Shown here: piece by piece, positions 13,716-25,430 of the stretch | How the letters are laid out: the number at the start of each line of letters is the position of its first letter | How positions within the stretch are numbered: position 1 is the stretch's first letter | Assembly: GCA_013399115.1 (NCBI GenBank) | Contig: VXAA01003394.1 | Coordinates: 124,001-188,000 of the forward strand | DNA: 64,000 nucleotides | DNA from: Anseranas semipalmata | Lineage: Eukaryota > Chordata > Aves > Anseriformes > Anseranatidae | Direction of reading: 5' to 3' | Position numbers and translations under genes: made by a program | Notes under the pieces: generated by a model | What the model saw: only the letters and a program-made list of their open reading frames with translations | What the model was told of the DNA's origin: nothing | The model's database searches: none

Positions 13716-13781
13716 TTGACTCATTCAAGTGGTTCTTACACATTTGTGTTGACTCATCCAAGCAGTTCTTACACACTTGGG
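13716..13781. repeat. 33-bp tandem duplication with AP-1-like sites
   Basis: Two adjacent 33-base units (13716-13748 and 13749-13781) differ at only a few positions, and a partial third (ctgagctca) may follow. Each unit contains TGACTCA, the AP-1/TRE consensus, at 13717-13723 and 13750-13756. Whether the sites are bound is unknown. Confidence 0.8.
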
Positions 13782-15849
13782 CTGAGCTCACATAGCATGT
13801 ATACTGCCCTAATCCATTGACTTAGGGGACTTTCTCCTGGTTTAAGGTTGCATAAAACAGATGCAAATCAGCCAGATGGCTCTGCCTGTGCAGCCAAAGG
13901 CATCCTGATGCCCAAGGAGCAATCCCTTGCCTCCAAACAAAATGGTGGCTCCTAAGTGTGCACAGCTAGTCTTTTCTGGAGCAGAGTGAATAACATACTG
14001 AGCTCATGGCCTACACTATCTTCTCAATGTGCTGTACTGCTCCTGTAGGTTCAGATATTGTTTTTTGGGCATGTGTCTTTTTTGTCAAAAATTCCTTAAA
14101 CAGTGTGAGGAATGTCACGGTCGCCAGAACAGTGTTTTTTTGCAGTACGAAATTGCCAGTATGTGTTTGAGAAGGTGACCCAGGCTGGAGGTGGAGGCTG
14201 CCCAAACTCAGTTCAGTCTTTTAAGGAATGATGTCAGGGTTAAACCATCTCGGGAAGCATACATAGCTTGATCTTGTAAGAACTGCCTGGATCACCCCAA
14301 AAGAAAGCCTGAGAATTACTGCAGACAGTGAGACAATTAAGGTGTTGAAACATAGAGCTGAATCATGGAGGTAAAGTACTCGTGTAGATAGATCCTGTAA
14401 GACTTGCTAATGTCAAGATTATCATGAAAATGAAAGTCCTCTTACATAAGCTCCAGCCTCATCAGTAAAGATTTGTATATCTGGTTATTAAGAGAATTGC
14501 ACAGAAATAGATAGTGGAATTCTGCAAAATAGAGAGTCACAAGATGCATCCATTTTCATTTGACATCAAAAAAAGTCTGCCAAATAAATATGATTGTAAT
14601 GCATAATTGTGACTAATTCAAAAGAAAAATTCTGAAAAGGTATAACTAATGTTTCTAGCTGAAATTTTTCCTTTTTCCCCAGGCAAGTAATCAGATTTTA
14701 GTAATGGTTTTAAATTGCATGCTTACATGTTACAAATGCTTTTAAACATTTTAAATCTGTACCTGGTTTATATTCAGATTGTGTCTCTCTGTAATCTAAA
14801 TCTGGCACGGTAATAAGGAAAATAGTAAGCACAATAATCAAAACAAGATCATGGAATAAAAGTGGTTAAAGTGCAAATGCAACCTAGCTATATAAAATAG
14901 TGCTAATAGTAATAGCTGAAGCAAGGATATTTAAGATCTAAGGATCTCGCATTCTTTTTTTTATGATCTAATAGAAGCTACTATTATAGCACTATTGTTT
15001 TTCTATAAGGCCTCTGAGTAAATGGAAAAATGTTCTTTCCAAATAACTTTCCTCAGAGACTTAATATGCTGTGTTAGCTGAACAGACATCTGATAAAAGT
15101 TACAAAATTCTTGTGATAAGTAAAAGTTACCTCTCCTGAAAAATCTCTCTCTCTCCTTCTCTGTCACTCTTTTCTTTCCTGAGTAACTGTAAATCCACTA
15201 TGTTCACATTCACACACTGTATGGTAAGCAACTGGGAACTGTTATAAGTTAAGGAACTATTATTTGGCACTTATGCATGTAAGTGAAATATTGTTTCTTC
15301 CTGCATAATTTGGGTGTGCTTTTCATCAGCAAGAATCTGTGTCTGTAGTGTGAAATTCCACTAGCTGATACTGGAATAGCCTTAATGCAATGGCAGCAAT
15401 ATGAAAAGGCTCATGTGTAATTCGTTGCAGTACCCCAGGCCTCCCCCTACCCCAATGTATAAGCACATGATCCTCCTGTAAAAGAATGCTGCGTAGGCCT
15501 TCTTCCAGAATAGGGCTCTCTGGGATGAAATATGGGACTAGTTCATTTTTCGTAGACTTCAGGTACCCCTGACCTCTTGATCTTTTGTATGTCTCTATTT
15601 TTTTGGCTTGACAGACCACATGCCAACGTGCAGCAGAATTCCTCACCCGTGTGATTTATTGTTTACAGCTGTTCCAGCATTTCAGACATGGCAGCTGCTT
15701 TTCAGATGTCTCCAAATTAGAATGAAAGTCTTAGATAGAGGTCTTAATGCAAACCTGCGTGCTTGCAGAAAGAAAGGGGAAAAGTTGATGAAAAAATCAT
15801 CTGAATTCTGCTCTAAAAGCTCTCAATTGATCCTAGCCTTGAGGGCAAA
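13782..15849. other. Non-coding stretch, no gene seen
   Basis: A minus-strand open frame of 106 codons (15326-15646) has a fairly protein-like composition but no motif I can name and no supporting splice or promoter signals. The rest is AT-rich with short homopolymers. I see no clear transposable element. Confidence 0.5.
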
Positions 15850-16170
15850 GGAAAATGTTTAGTTTATTTCGTAAGCTCATTAGGTGTGGGAGAGCCTATC
15901 TGGCATTTGCTATTGACTGGGCCTGAGCGAAAAGTGATCACTGGCAGGATGCTCAATAAGAGATCAATAACAAGCGTGTGATTGGATTAGCTACTTGATC
16001 AATGCTTTGTGCTAATATATTAACAAGCAAATTACCAGGCAGCCCATAAGAGCAGAGTGCTGACTATAATTGTATTACAAACTATCGTGATCTAATGACC
16101 CTTGAAGTGCAAAAGGTTATTTATACAGTCAAAAGGCCTAAAAGTGCTTTGAGTGATGCTGCATTATTTC
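15850..16170. promoter_or_regulatory. Candidate conserved non-coding element
   Basis: About 320 bases of mixed, non-repetitive sequence are rich in homeodomain-type and related words: ATCAATAACAA, GATTGGATTAGC, the palindrome TTGATCAA (15995-16002), CTAATATATTAAC and CTAATGACC. No long open frame and no repeat similarity explain it. This texture is typical of deeply conserved vertebrate enhancers, and it lies about 0.9 kb from a CpG-rich block. The regulatory reading is inference. Confidence 0.35.
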
Positions 16171-16544
16171 AGAAAGAAAACCCTCCCCCCAATTAGCTAA
16201 GATTCAATCATGTGGTTAAAACTGGTGTGTGTGGCTTGCATTCTTCCCAAATTTTCAGGCCAGTATTATCCATCCTGGAGGAGAATGAATGACAGTATTT
16301 TTTAAAGGCAGCAACATTTCCACAAGAACTGGGAAATAACCAGAGAGGAGAATGGGGAAGGAGATGGTTCTTGCGGGGACAGGAGAACATTAGAAGTAGC
16401 ACTGAGGTCAGAGTGGGAAGATTGCCACGCAGCTGAGGGAATTGCTTTAAGGCATCTAAGCCTGCAAGACATGGCTGTGCAAATACTTAAATTTAAAATT
16501 CTGCATGAAATTTAGAAGTGATATGTAAGGTATTGTAAAAACAG

Positions 16545-16600
16545 AAGTCTTATGCTCTCTAAGAGCATAAGACTTATAAGTCTTATACTCTCTAAAGAGT
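16545..16600. repeat. Compound foldback: perfect 14-bp hairpin plus third arm copy
   Basis: Arm AAGTCTTATGCTCT (16545-16558), loop CTA, then the exact reverse complement AGAGCATAAGACTT (16562-16575). Immediately after comes a third copy of the arm in the original orientation with one G-to-A difference (16578-16591). Arms two and three create a perfect 20-base palindrome at 16567-16586. This could fold as alternative hairpins or cruciforms. A template-switch mutation is a likely origin. Confidence 0.9.
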
Positions 16601-16959
16601 CTATGTTGATTTGATCTTTCTACCACAAGACCAGACTAAGGTATCTGCTGCTTGAAGTTGCATTGCCTGGGTTCTCAGCACATATGCTGTATCTTTTAAG
16701 TTTCCATAAAGAGCAGATAAGCAAGTTTAAATGCAAGATCAATGTGGGTCTTGAGACAAGGGACCAAGTTTGTCTTCTGAATTTGATCCTCACAGTTAAA
16801 TGGAAAAGTAGGAAAAATGACAGGCAAATAGAAACCAATTCCGTTCCCTTTCTAGTTAATTCTCCTCCTTCTATTTTATAGTATCGCATACACAGGAGGA
16901 ACAACCCAGGCAACTACACAAGTGTTGTAAAAAAAAAAACAACAGTTGCCAAGCCCTTG

Positions 16960-17340
16960 ACTTCTCATTCAGCCGGGCAGACTTTTTAGCTGCAACCTCA
17001 GACTTCCAAGGCTCTGCCTCTGCCCTCCCTGCTCTCCTTCGCCTTCTCCCCTTCCCTCCAAGGGGAGGCAGCGCCATCTTACTCAGGCGTCACCCGCGGC
17101 CCGCAAGCGGGCGGTGGGGTGGCCGCAGCTGAGCAAACAACCGCCAGGCCGCTCCCCGCTGCGTCCCACGCGGCGGAAGAGGAAGCGCTGTCAATCACCG
17201 CGCACATGTGTACAGCGGGGAGCTGCCGAGGCTGTGATGGGCGCGTGTCAGTGGTTTCTGGCTGCCAGGGCGGGCGAGGGTACTTGCTCCAGCACGGAGG
17301 TGGCCAGGCGGGTTACAGGCAGCATCAGAGCAGGCTGGTT
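16960..17340. promoter_or_regulatory. CpG-rich island, candidate promoter
   Basis: The only strongly CpG-rich block in the window. A hand count gives about two dozen CpG in 17041-17280, against almost none in the flanks. It contains CTGTCAATCA at 17188-17197, which on the minus strand is TGATTGACAG, the PBX-MEIS composite consensus. It also has a near-match to the YY1 element (AAGATGGCG on the minus strand, ending in CT instead of GC, around 17080-17070), GGAAG words of ETS type (17175-17185) and the short inverted repeat CCCGC-AA-GCGGG. On the minus strand the YY1-like ATG opens a 68-codon arginine-rich frame (16871-17077) preceded by a weak GTAAGA donor; I do not call it a gene. A promoter or first exon of a coding or long non-coding transcript is the likeliest reading. 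No transcript evidence is available. Confidence 0.55.
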
Positions 17341-17438
17341 CTCTGTGTGTGCATGCAGATAAAAGCATGTTTGCCCATTTTACCTCATTCTGTGTCTTTT
17401 TTTTTTTTTTTTAATTCTACATAAGGAACTTCCCACAG

Positions 17439-17630
17439 ATGTCCGATGATGAAACGGGGCTCTCTGACGATGATGGCTTTGAACCATGTGCGATTCATTT
17501 GACTTCTCCTTTCTTTTCTTTCCCTTTTTAGAATTCCAAAGTGACCGTCTGAAAGTGAATGTTTTCACAGCAACCAACACCTTTACAAATGACTTCAAAG
17601 TAATCCCTTTCCTTTACAAAGCCACATGTT
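17439..17630 (+). other. Possible exon-like segments downstream of the CpG island
   Basis: Two short open pieces follow the island. One starts with an ATG at 17439 and reads MSDDETGLSDDDGFEPC before running into a pyrimidine tract and a stop. The second follows a strong polypyrimidine-AG (ending 17531). It is open in one frame from 17532 (FQSDRLKVNVFTATNTF...) up to a possible donor AAA|GTAATC at 17599/17600; unspliced, the frame continues to a TAG near 17630. The acceptor-like tract and the protein-like composition are what I see. No homologue is recognised, and the segments could equally be chance. Confidence 0.2.
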
Positions 17631-17639
17631 AGGCCTTGA

Positions 17640-20600
17640 AAAAATATCTGCAGTCATTACTTAAAAGCAGGTTTGGAGGAATTAAAAATTAGATATATCT
17701 TCTTATTTCAGTTACATGTCTTACTTCTCTCCCTTAAAAACGTGTAGGCCCCAGAAGTGACAACAAAACTAATTGACTGTGACAGAACAGTTTAGCTAAT
17801 GGATCTTTGAGTTGTCAGGTCACTTAACATAATTTCTGCACATACTTTATATTTTGTGCCTCCACAAGGAAATTTCTCGAAGGAATATTTTGCCTTCCAT
17901 TCCTCTAACTAAGCATATCCAAAATCTTGCTTTGCAATTTTAGACCTCAGTTTGAAGCTCGGGGTAGCACAGAAGTTAAAGGGCGTAATTTCAAAACAAT
18001 GCTGAGCCACTGAAACAGCTATCTTTTGTACTTTAATTGGTTATTGCTCCATGGGTCAGAGAGAGATACACACTCCAATCACCTGCAGTGTGAGGGAAAG
18101 GGAGTGGTCACATATAGCTTGTCAGTTTGACTAGTCCCCATCCATCCTGTGCTTAGGCTCTACTAATCCTTGATATATATATATATATACATATTTGTTA
18201 AGAAGTAGCTATATGCTCTTTAAATGACTATAGGTGCATGTGTGTGTCTGTATTTTCTCACAGTCATTCTGATTACTACGCTTGATAAAATCAATTACTT
18301 CTCAGATTTTGATTTTTCCACAAAGGGTTTTGTCAGGTTATTATAGACTGAGAAGTCTGGTGGTTGGGAATGCTGTTCACATTTGTGCAGCTCGAACATA
18401 TCCTAGCAGCTTAAAATAAATATTAACTTTTTTTCCTTCTAACAAATCCTCTCTCCCAGTCTTCACAGGCAACAGGTTCCCTTCCAATAATAACAGTGAT
18501 GAGAAAAATTGTAGTTCCTCACCAAGATAAGGTTTGCCAAGATTGAATCAAGAGCATTTTTAATGACAATTTATAAATCAATGCCAACTGTAGACCAATA
18601 CTGTTATGTCACAACCTGCAATATAAACCAAAGCCACAAAGTGGAGTTAATCATTATGTCTTTGGTGGAGAATAATACTTCTTTACTAAACAGTAAAATC
18701 CCATTTAATTCTTAAGCTTCCGTGACTCATCCACAAGTTTATCAAATGCTTAAAATGAGCTGTTACAGAAAATCCTGCATCTTAGCAAAGTTCCATAAAG
18801 CTATTAGCTCTCCTTGTGAAGCTGTAAGTTAATACTGCTCTCCATTGCACACAATGTGGCTAATGGTACTTCTAGGAATAACTGCTAGAGATGTTTCTTC
18901 CTAGAAGAACTGGTTGCACAGTTTGAACTCTGTCTTCTCCAGAGAAGGCCATCTGAAGAATCTTTAGTGAACAAGTACGGCCCCTACTTTGTGCCTTGCA
19001 GTGGCTAGCTGGTGAGTCTGAAATGCAAGTGAGAAGAGTGGGCAGCTGAACATGAGGAAGAGAGAGGGAGAGAGAAAAAAAATTGATAATTTCTTAACTG
19101 TAGGCTGGGCTGGGAGTACTGTATGACAGGCTAGGAAGATTACTAATATACTGCTAGCCCATTTCAATGACAACACTAAATGGATAAGTTAAAAGAGAAA
19201 TTGAATCGGAACCTTCTGACTTGTTTATATGTTTACTTACGTGGTGACAGCCTTTGAAACACAATCTATTTTGCTTCAGACAACCATCTAGATAAAACAG
19301 AAGAGTCCAAAGAACATGCTTTTCAAACCCCTAACACCTCTTTAGCATCATGACCTATATGTAGAGTGATAAGAACTGCAGGTCTCATGATGGGCATCTC
19401 TTCTTTAAACAGTAGAAACAGAGCCAACATGCCCTGGGGAACTATAGAAGGAGTTCTGACGTTTTCTGATGAGAAAGAAAAAGTTTATATCATGTTTATC
19501 TCAACATTGTATGTGATAACTTTCAGAGCCTTCCTCCTTTCTCCACCTGACACTATGTCATGCCCACTGGTATGTTCTTACTTTCTGGTCTACACTAGAA
19601 ATTGGTCTTGAGAGTAAAATCACACAGAGCTGCAACAGATCGCTTTCTTCTGATAGAGTTTCTTTCTAGGATTGCTTTAAAACCCAGACAAGCATCACCA
19701 TGTTGGTTATAGTTGGTTTGAATTTCATCCCTTCCTTAAAAATGTGGAGAGTGAGAAGATGAAATTTCTTTTGAAATGAAAACTGAGACTGAGACATAAG
19801 CATATGAAGCCAGGAATTTAGACTAGGCTAGGCATAAAGTACCTATGCTTTAATCAGGCCTATCCCTAAGCCTGTTTTATGACCATTTCATCCTGGTTCT
19901 TTGATGAGGCCATTTCAGTGTTCCTTTTGCATTAAGTCTTGATTTACACTTCGAAAAGTTAACCGTTGGCACTGAGAATCAGTAAAGCCATGACTGAATG
20001 AGGACGGGTAGCTTATTTACATGTGTGAGTAGCTTGCTGTCATGGTTGGCAGCTTTGCTTCCTGAAAAGGGGAGAGGACAGTCAACATTTCCACACCCCA
20101 TTCTTCCCACATGAAAGTTTTACAGGCTTCTCTGGAGAGAAGGTGGTTTGATCATCTGGCAGCATGGTAGCTCTGAGAGATGTGCTCTACTTAGGACCCT
20201 TCCTTACTCAGCAGCATGGTTCAGGCAGGCAAGTTTGTAGGAACAGCTGCAGCACAGGCATCCTGTTCTTCCTGCCCAGGTGTGTGATGTGAGGAGCAAG
20301 CACCATCATTTGGCTCCTTCACTGCAGAGGACCTTCAGGGAAAAGGAAGCCTCTCTATGAGAGAAGGGGATCAGGCTGAGGGATTCGTATGGGCTGTGCA
20401 GCCCTGAGAACCAGTGTTATGGTAGGGTAAGTGACCCTGCTTTCTTCCTTGGCCAACTTTCCCACTGATGTGGAAACTGAAGAGGAGGAGGGAGGTGCTG
20501 TAGGGTGAATCCAGTGACTTAGGCAGGGATTAGAGAAAAGCCATACCAAGGCTGACATCCAGTAGCCAGTGATCAGGATCAGAGTTATCTGCATACTTTT

Positions 20601-20911
20601 TTAGTGTTTTTTTTTTTTTTTTTTAGCAACAAACCTAAATGATTTGGTTACATTCCCTAGGTGATTATGATTATTATGATTATTCCCTTATGAATCCCCT
20701 GTGTTGTTAAAAAAGTCTTTTATTTATGTTGCATTTCCAGCAGGCATTATACCTATACGGGGTATTTCTAACCAAAGCTCTTGTTCAGGGATTTCTAACC
20801 TGCCAGTGATCCTGCTCATAAGAATAATCCACCTGAGTATCCCACAGCCCAGGTGAGTGCTGTGGGTGCTACTGCTGTCAAGGTACAATCTCTTGAGTGG
20901 CTGTCCCTTTT
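17640..20911. other. Non-coding stretch, no gene seen
   Basis: This contains a short AT dinucleotide run (18173-18189) and a T18 run (20607-20624). Open frames of 60-81 codons have no motifs. The part at 20000-20550 is somewhat GC-richer but shows no CpG clustering. Confidence 0.6.
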
Positions 20912-21064
20912 CCATCCCTGGAGGTCTTCAAAAAATGTGTAGATGTAGAGCTTAGTGACATGGTTTAATAGTGGACTTGGTAGTGTTAGGTTATAGGTTG
21001 GACTGGATGATCTTGGAGGTCTTTTCCAACCTAAATGATTCTGTGATTCTGCGATTCTGTGATT
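20912..21064 (+). mobile_element. CR1 LINE 3'-end fragment
   Basis: This starts with the CR1 3' region (ccatccctggaggtcttca) and continues through ggttggactggatgatcttgg and aggtcttttccaaccta to the characteristic tail of repeated ATTCTGTG/GATTCTGCG units. Only the last ~150 bases of the element are present. It has no coding capacity. Confidence 0.93.
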
Positions 21065-22370
21065 TTAATTAAAAAGATTTCATTAGTGCAGGATCTGGAG
21101 TTTTGTTTTGCTCAATCCCAGCTCACACCATAGGTCCTTCTGAGATTTTTTGAGTGTCTCTAAGTGAAATGGTTTCCACCCTTTTCCCATACACTACAGC
21201 ATCTTTTTGGATCAGGACCTCTGACTCATAAAAGAATGATGATAATGATTGTATTGTTGTTATATTATCCAAGTAATGAGTTGTAAGTATGCAATATTAA
21301 AAATACCTTTATAAAAAAATATTTTGCATGTGCCGTGAGTAGGAAGAAAAATGAAAAATAAATAGCTGTTTGCACAGAACAGGTTTTATTTGTTTTTTAC
21401 TGCCTAGAACATTATGTGTGCAACTTCCAAAAGTGCTTGTAAAACCATCTGTATACATAAACAAAAATAGAGAAACATATGTTGTGTGTGTGACAATTTT
21501 GACCTGGCATTTTTGTCTCCCTTTTCTCTCTTGCTCATCACAGAACAATTCATTGCAAGATCTCTGTGCCATATACCTAGTTTAAGGAGTGCACATCTGC
21601 AAAAGTACTATAGCATGGGTATTACTGAGAGTCAGTGGCATTTATTACTCTTATTAGTACTTCATTAAAAGATAAATTTAATGGAATTAGTAAACATCAA
21701 AGTGTGCAGAATATCCTTGGACTATATATCAACATGCCAAACAACTTTGCAACATTGTTAACTGCAGAAAAATCATTGCAGAGCTTTACCAACTCTACAC
21801 ACTTCAAAACAGCTCACTTAAAATCCCCCACTCCTTTGATCAAATACCTGGGAAATATGCCTAAATGCATTGACAGTCTGGAATAACCATGCCTTGGTCA
21901 TTCTAATGCATAGTTAATGTTCAAAATCACATACAGATTTTTGAGATAAAACAACTTCTCTTCCTCTGTTTTTTCCTGTTGGCACTGTGTTATGCTAAGG
22001 TAAAACTTCAGTTGTTTTGCAAATCTGTAAGAAACATTTTCACGTTTAACATTCAAAAATAATTTTGCTGATGATTTGGTACCCTCCATTGTGGTCAGCA
22101 TTGCATCAAGGTTTCCATGATAAACCTAGATGTACAACTGTGTATATAAGCCTTTCAGTTAGATGTTCATTTCTTATTCTTTACATATTGTGGGGTGTCC
22201 TACAAGACCTAGTTATGATGCTATGGATTGAGAAGGAAGAAGTTATTTAATAATGGGAAGCAAAGTTCTACAGTCCTTGCATACCCCAAACTGTCTCTAA
22301 TTCATAAGAATATTACAATGTTAGCCACTATTTTCCACTGTGTTTTACTGTTGCTAGTTAATTCAATCGC
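21065..22370. other. Non-coding stretch, no gene seen
   Basis: AT-rich sequence with overlapping short open frames on both strands at 21309-21886, none with recognisable motifs. No transposon similarity is recognised. Confidence 0.6.
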
Positions 22371-22377
22371 ACTGCAC

Positions 22378-22490
22378 ATCTATAAAGTCAGCAATTATTA
22401 TTATTAGCTCAATTTCTGATATAGGAAAACAGACATTGAACATCTGTGCAATTTGTTCAAAGACTTACCTCAACTAAATGAGAAAGCGAT
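22378..22490 (-). repeat. Possible MIR SINE relic
   Basis: The segment 'attattattattagctcaatttctgatataggaaaacagacattgaacatctgtgcaatttgttcaaagac' follows the spacing of the reverse-complement MIR core (ttattattcccattttacagatgaggaaactgaggc...ttgcccaaggtcac). It is highly diverged and less convincing than the copy at 7.5 kb. Confidence 0.4.
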
Positions 22491-25069
22491 GAAGAACATC
22501 CAGATCTATCTTTAACCACATGACAATCCTGCCAGACCTAAAAAGACATATTGAATTCTACTTAATCACTTCTTGGAGCATGATAAAACACTCACCAATA
22601 AACTTTGATGAAATAGACACTTTCAAAATATTAATGATTGACCACTATAATTACTTTTAAAGTAATTTATTTCTTTATAAAGACAGAAATGTCCCTCCCA
22701 TCTGCTATATGGATTTCTCTATGCATCATGCTTGCATTTCTGTGCTAAGGCATTTCTATGTGCATGTCACTCCTAAAGAATTTGATATTCTGAACACTAA
22801 ACAACAGTTTCTATCTTTCAGACATTTCATTCATGTTAAGTTTTTAGTTTTTTTTTTTTTTTAATTGAATACTAGTATACATTGGCTTAATACTTATGGT
22901 AAATCATTGAACTATTCTTGTTACTCCCTGTAGAAGAATCGATTAAATAATTCATTCTGAGCATATTAGTCATCCTGCAAACTTTCCAGTGGTCCTTGGT
23001 GCAGACTGCATTTGTAAGAACACAAGTTTTATAGGCAAATCATTTTTATGGGTCTTTCACCACCCTGTCACTTTCATGCAAAATCAATAGAATGTGCACA
23101 CATCAAACCTCATTTAGATGTGAAAATAGCTTTCAGGACAATGATGAGAGGCCATTTTGGAAAGTGTAGTTGTGTGTTTTTGTTTTGTTTTTGTTTTGTT
23201 TTCCCTTCTCAGCTTAGACTTGGCTTCTGAGAACACCAAGGCAGGACTATGAAGTACCTCCAGAAGTATTCTATTATTCCACGTTACTCTCTTTTTACAA
23301 TGTGCATCTGTATTTATTTATTTGTTTATCCAATGCCTTTCAATGATCTAGTAAATATGTGTGTTAATTTGGCAATGTAGTGTTTAAAATTGTTCTTTGC
23401 ATTTCTGAAAACTAAATTGTTCTTTATATTGTACCTTGCCATTTTACTACCTGCATTATATATGCATAAGGCTGCCAATGAACAGACTTAAGAGGCTGTA
23501 GAGAGTAAGTGCATTTGTGAATACAACAACCAAGAGTGTTTCTGTTCTAAATTGTATTTGTGGAACATTACCCTGAGGTAAGAGAATATTCACAGTGTTA
23601 TGAGAATGGGCTTCACTGGAATGCCTTCCCTACTGAATGAAATATACATCCAGTCTGTGCTTCACTAGGTTGGTTGTTTCTGAACAAGAAATGCTACTAA
23701 TATTTAGAAAATTGTATTGTATAATGGAATTTCCTGTATTTTCAAAATTTTTCTCTTTAGAAACATTTAGAAACTCAAAATTTATAAGAATGCTAAGGTT
23801 GAAAAGTGGAGAAATCAAGATTTGGAAGGACCATACTGGAAGTAATGAAGATAATCATAACACTATCTTCTGTACATAAGTATTATGGTAAAGTCTTTAA
23901 CACTATAAGGATATATCAGCCTCTGTTTTGTTCCCTGGTGTTGTCCATCTTGCAGATTCAAAAATAAAGGTGGAAATTATGAAAGAATATGGCAGCTCAG
24001 AGATCCTCTGTATCTTTCCTTCAGTGGCTGATTGGGTGTAGAGGACAAACTATGGCAGATTTCTTGAGCAGAATTCTGAAAAGTTTAGTGATGCGTTACT
24101 ACTTTGTCCTTCATCTCCTTCCAGAATGGGAGGGTATGAGACATAAATGATGTGCACTGTGTTATGTAAATTATATCCATCTCATTCAGTTAAAGGCTGT
24201 GGTCCCAAACTGGAGATATACCACTATAAAACTGAAATGGTAATCTGAGTGAAGACTGACTGATAACACACATGTACAGAGGGTAGACCTACAAGCACGT
24301 TAAAGTCACCTTTTTCCCTGGACCTGTCTGCATTTAGCTTTAAAATCCTTACATTTTTTCAGTGTAGTTTTTATAGAATTTTATGTAGATAGGCAGACAT
24401 AAAGGTAATTTTCACTGAGATACTTTTAGTGCCTATTCCAAGAGATTAGGAATGAAGAGGGAATAAACAGTTTGAGTTTTCTAAATGCTAAAAGAGAATA
24501 CAGTTCAACTCACGAAAATACCTATTCAACCTTCTTATTTAATTGAGTTCATCAATCACTGGCTTTCTATATTTTTATTTACTTATTTGGTTGTTTCAGA
24601 AAAATTCTCCATTGCATTAACCATGTTAAAATCCTTCTTCAGAATAAGATCAACATCCGAGGCTAGATTTAAACCTCAGGAAAGGTAAAAGAATCTTTAA
24701 TTTATGAAACTGAACAAGTAGACTTATCTAAACATCTCTAGGGCTTTAATGGGGGATATCTATAATTCTCTGAATTGTATTCCTTTCACAGTGATATTTT
24801 GTAATTCCATTCTATTACCCTTGCTTAACATTAATGAGATAAAAAGATCACATTATGGCGATTGATGTTCTTCAAATTAAATGCACGTTTCCATGTACAA
24901 AGCTGTCTGCTAATTTAAAAAACATAGCATGTAACATAGAATCATGACCATGGTCATCACTCAGCTGGGATCAGATAGCATTTTTTATCTATTCATTGGA
25001 TTTAACAAGGCATGAGATGGAAGCAGAATACAAAGTGTGGGTAGATTATCCCATATCCCCCCTTTTGGC
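22491..25069. other. Non-coding stretch, no gene seen
   Basis: AT-rich, with T-run and GTTTT-type low complexity near 22846-22862 and 23176-23202. Open frames are 60-80 codons without motifs. No transposable element is recognised. Confidence 0.6.
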
Positions 25070-25430
25070 CACTTCTTGGCAACCTCAGCAAGGAAACTGA
25101 GGCTTCATGTTGCCATGGAAATAAACCTCAAGGTCAAAGGGGCATATGGAAGGTCAGGCAATGACAAAGGAACATCTGAGAGGCCATCTGGATGAGTGAC
25201 CTGACATAATTAGTCATTAATCCCACTCTTGGGAACAATAGAGTTAGCCGAGAATGTGTTTGGACTTTGATCGTGGTCAGGGTGATCTCATGGGGAAAAG
25301 GGAAGAACGCTCCACTTGGTAACTAAGCAGATTATCATGGCATGCTGTTAACTAAAGAAGAGTAGTCAGAAGAGGCCAGTGGGATATGCATTTTACATAT
25401 GCTGTGTTTTCCCTTTAGTTACTACGGGCC
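25070..25430. promoter_or_regulatory. Candidate enhancer with clustered factor motifs
   Basis: Several near-consensus motifs occur within about 170 bases. GTTGCCATGGAAAT (25109-25122) matches 12 of 14 bases of the RFX X-box GTTGCCATGGCAAC. TCAAGGTCA (25128-25136) is the NR5A/ESRR monomer site and runs into AGGTCAAAGGGGCA, a weak DR1. TAATTAG (homeodomain) is followed by TAATCC (25218-25223, OTX/PITX type), AACAAT (25234-25239, SOX) and CTTTGATC (25265-25272, TCF/LEF). The block has no repeat similarity and no long ORF. Activity is inferred from motif density only. Confidence 0.4.

Noticed and set aside
15326..15646. Minus-strand open frame of 106 codons with protein-like composition
   Set aside because: Looked at for a retrocopy, but no family, poly(A) tail or splice signals were recognised; left as an unexplained chance frame.
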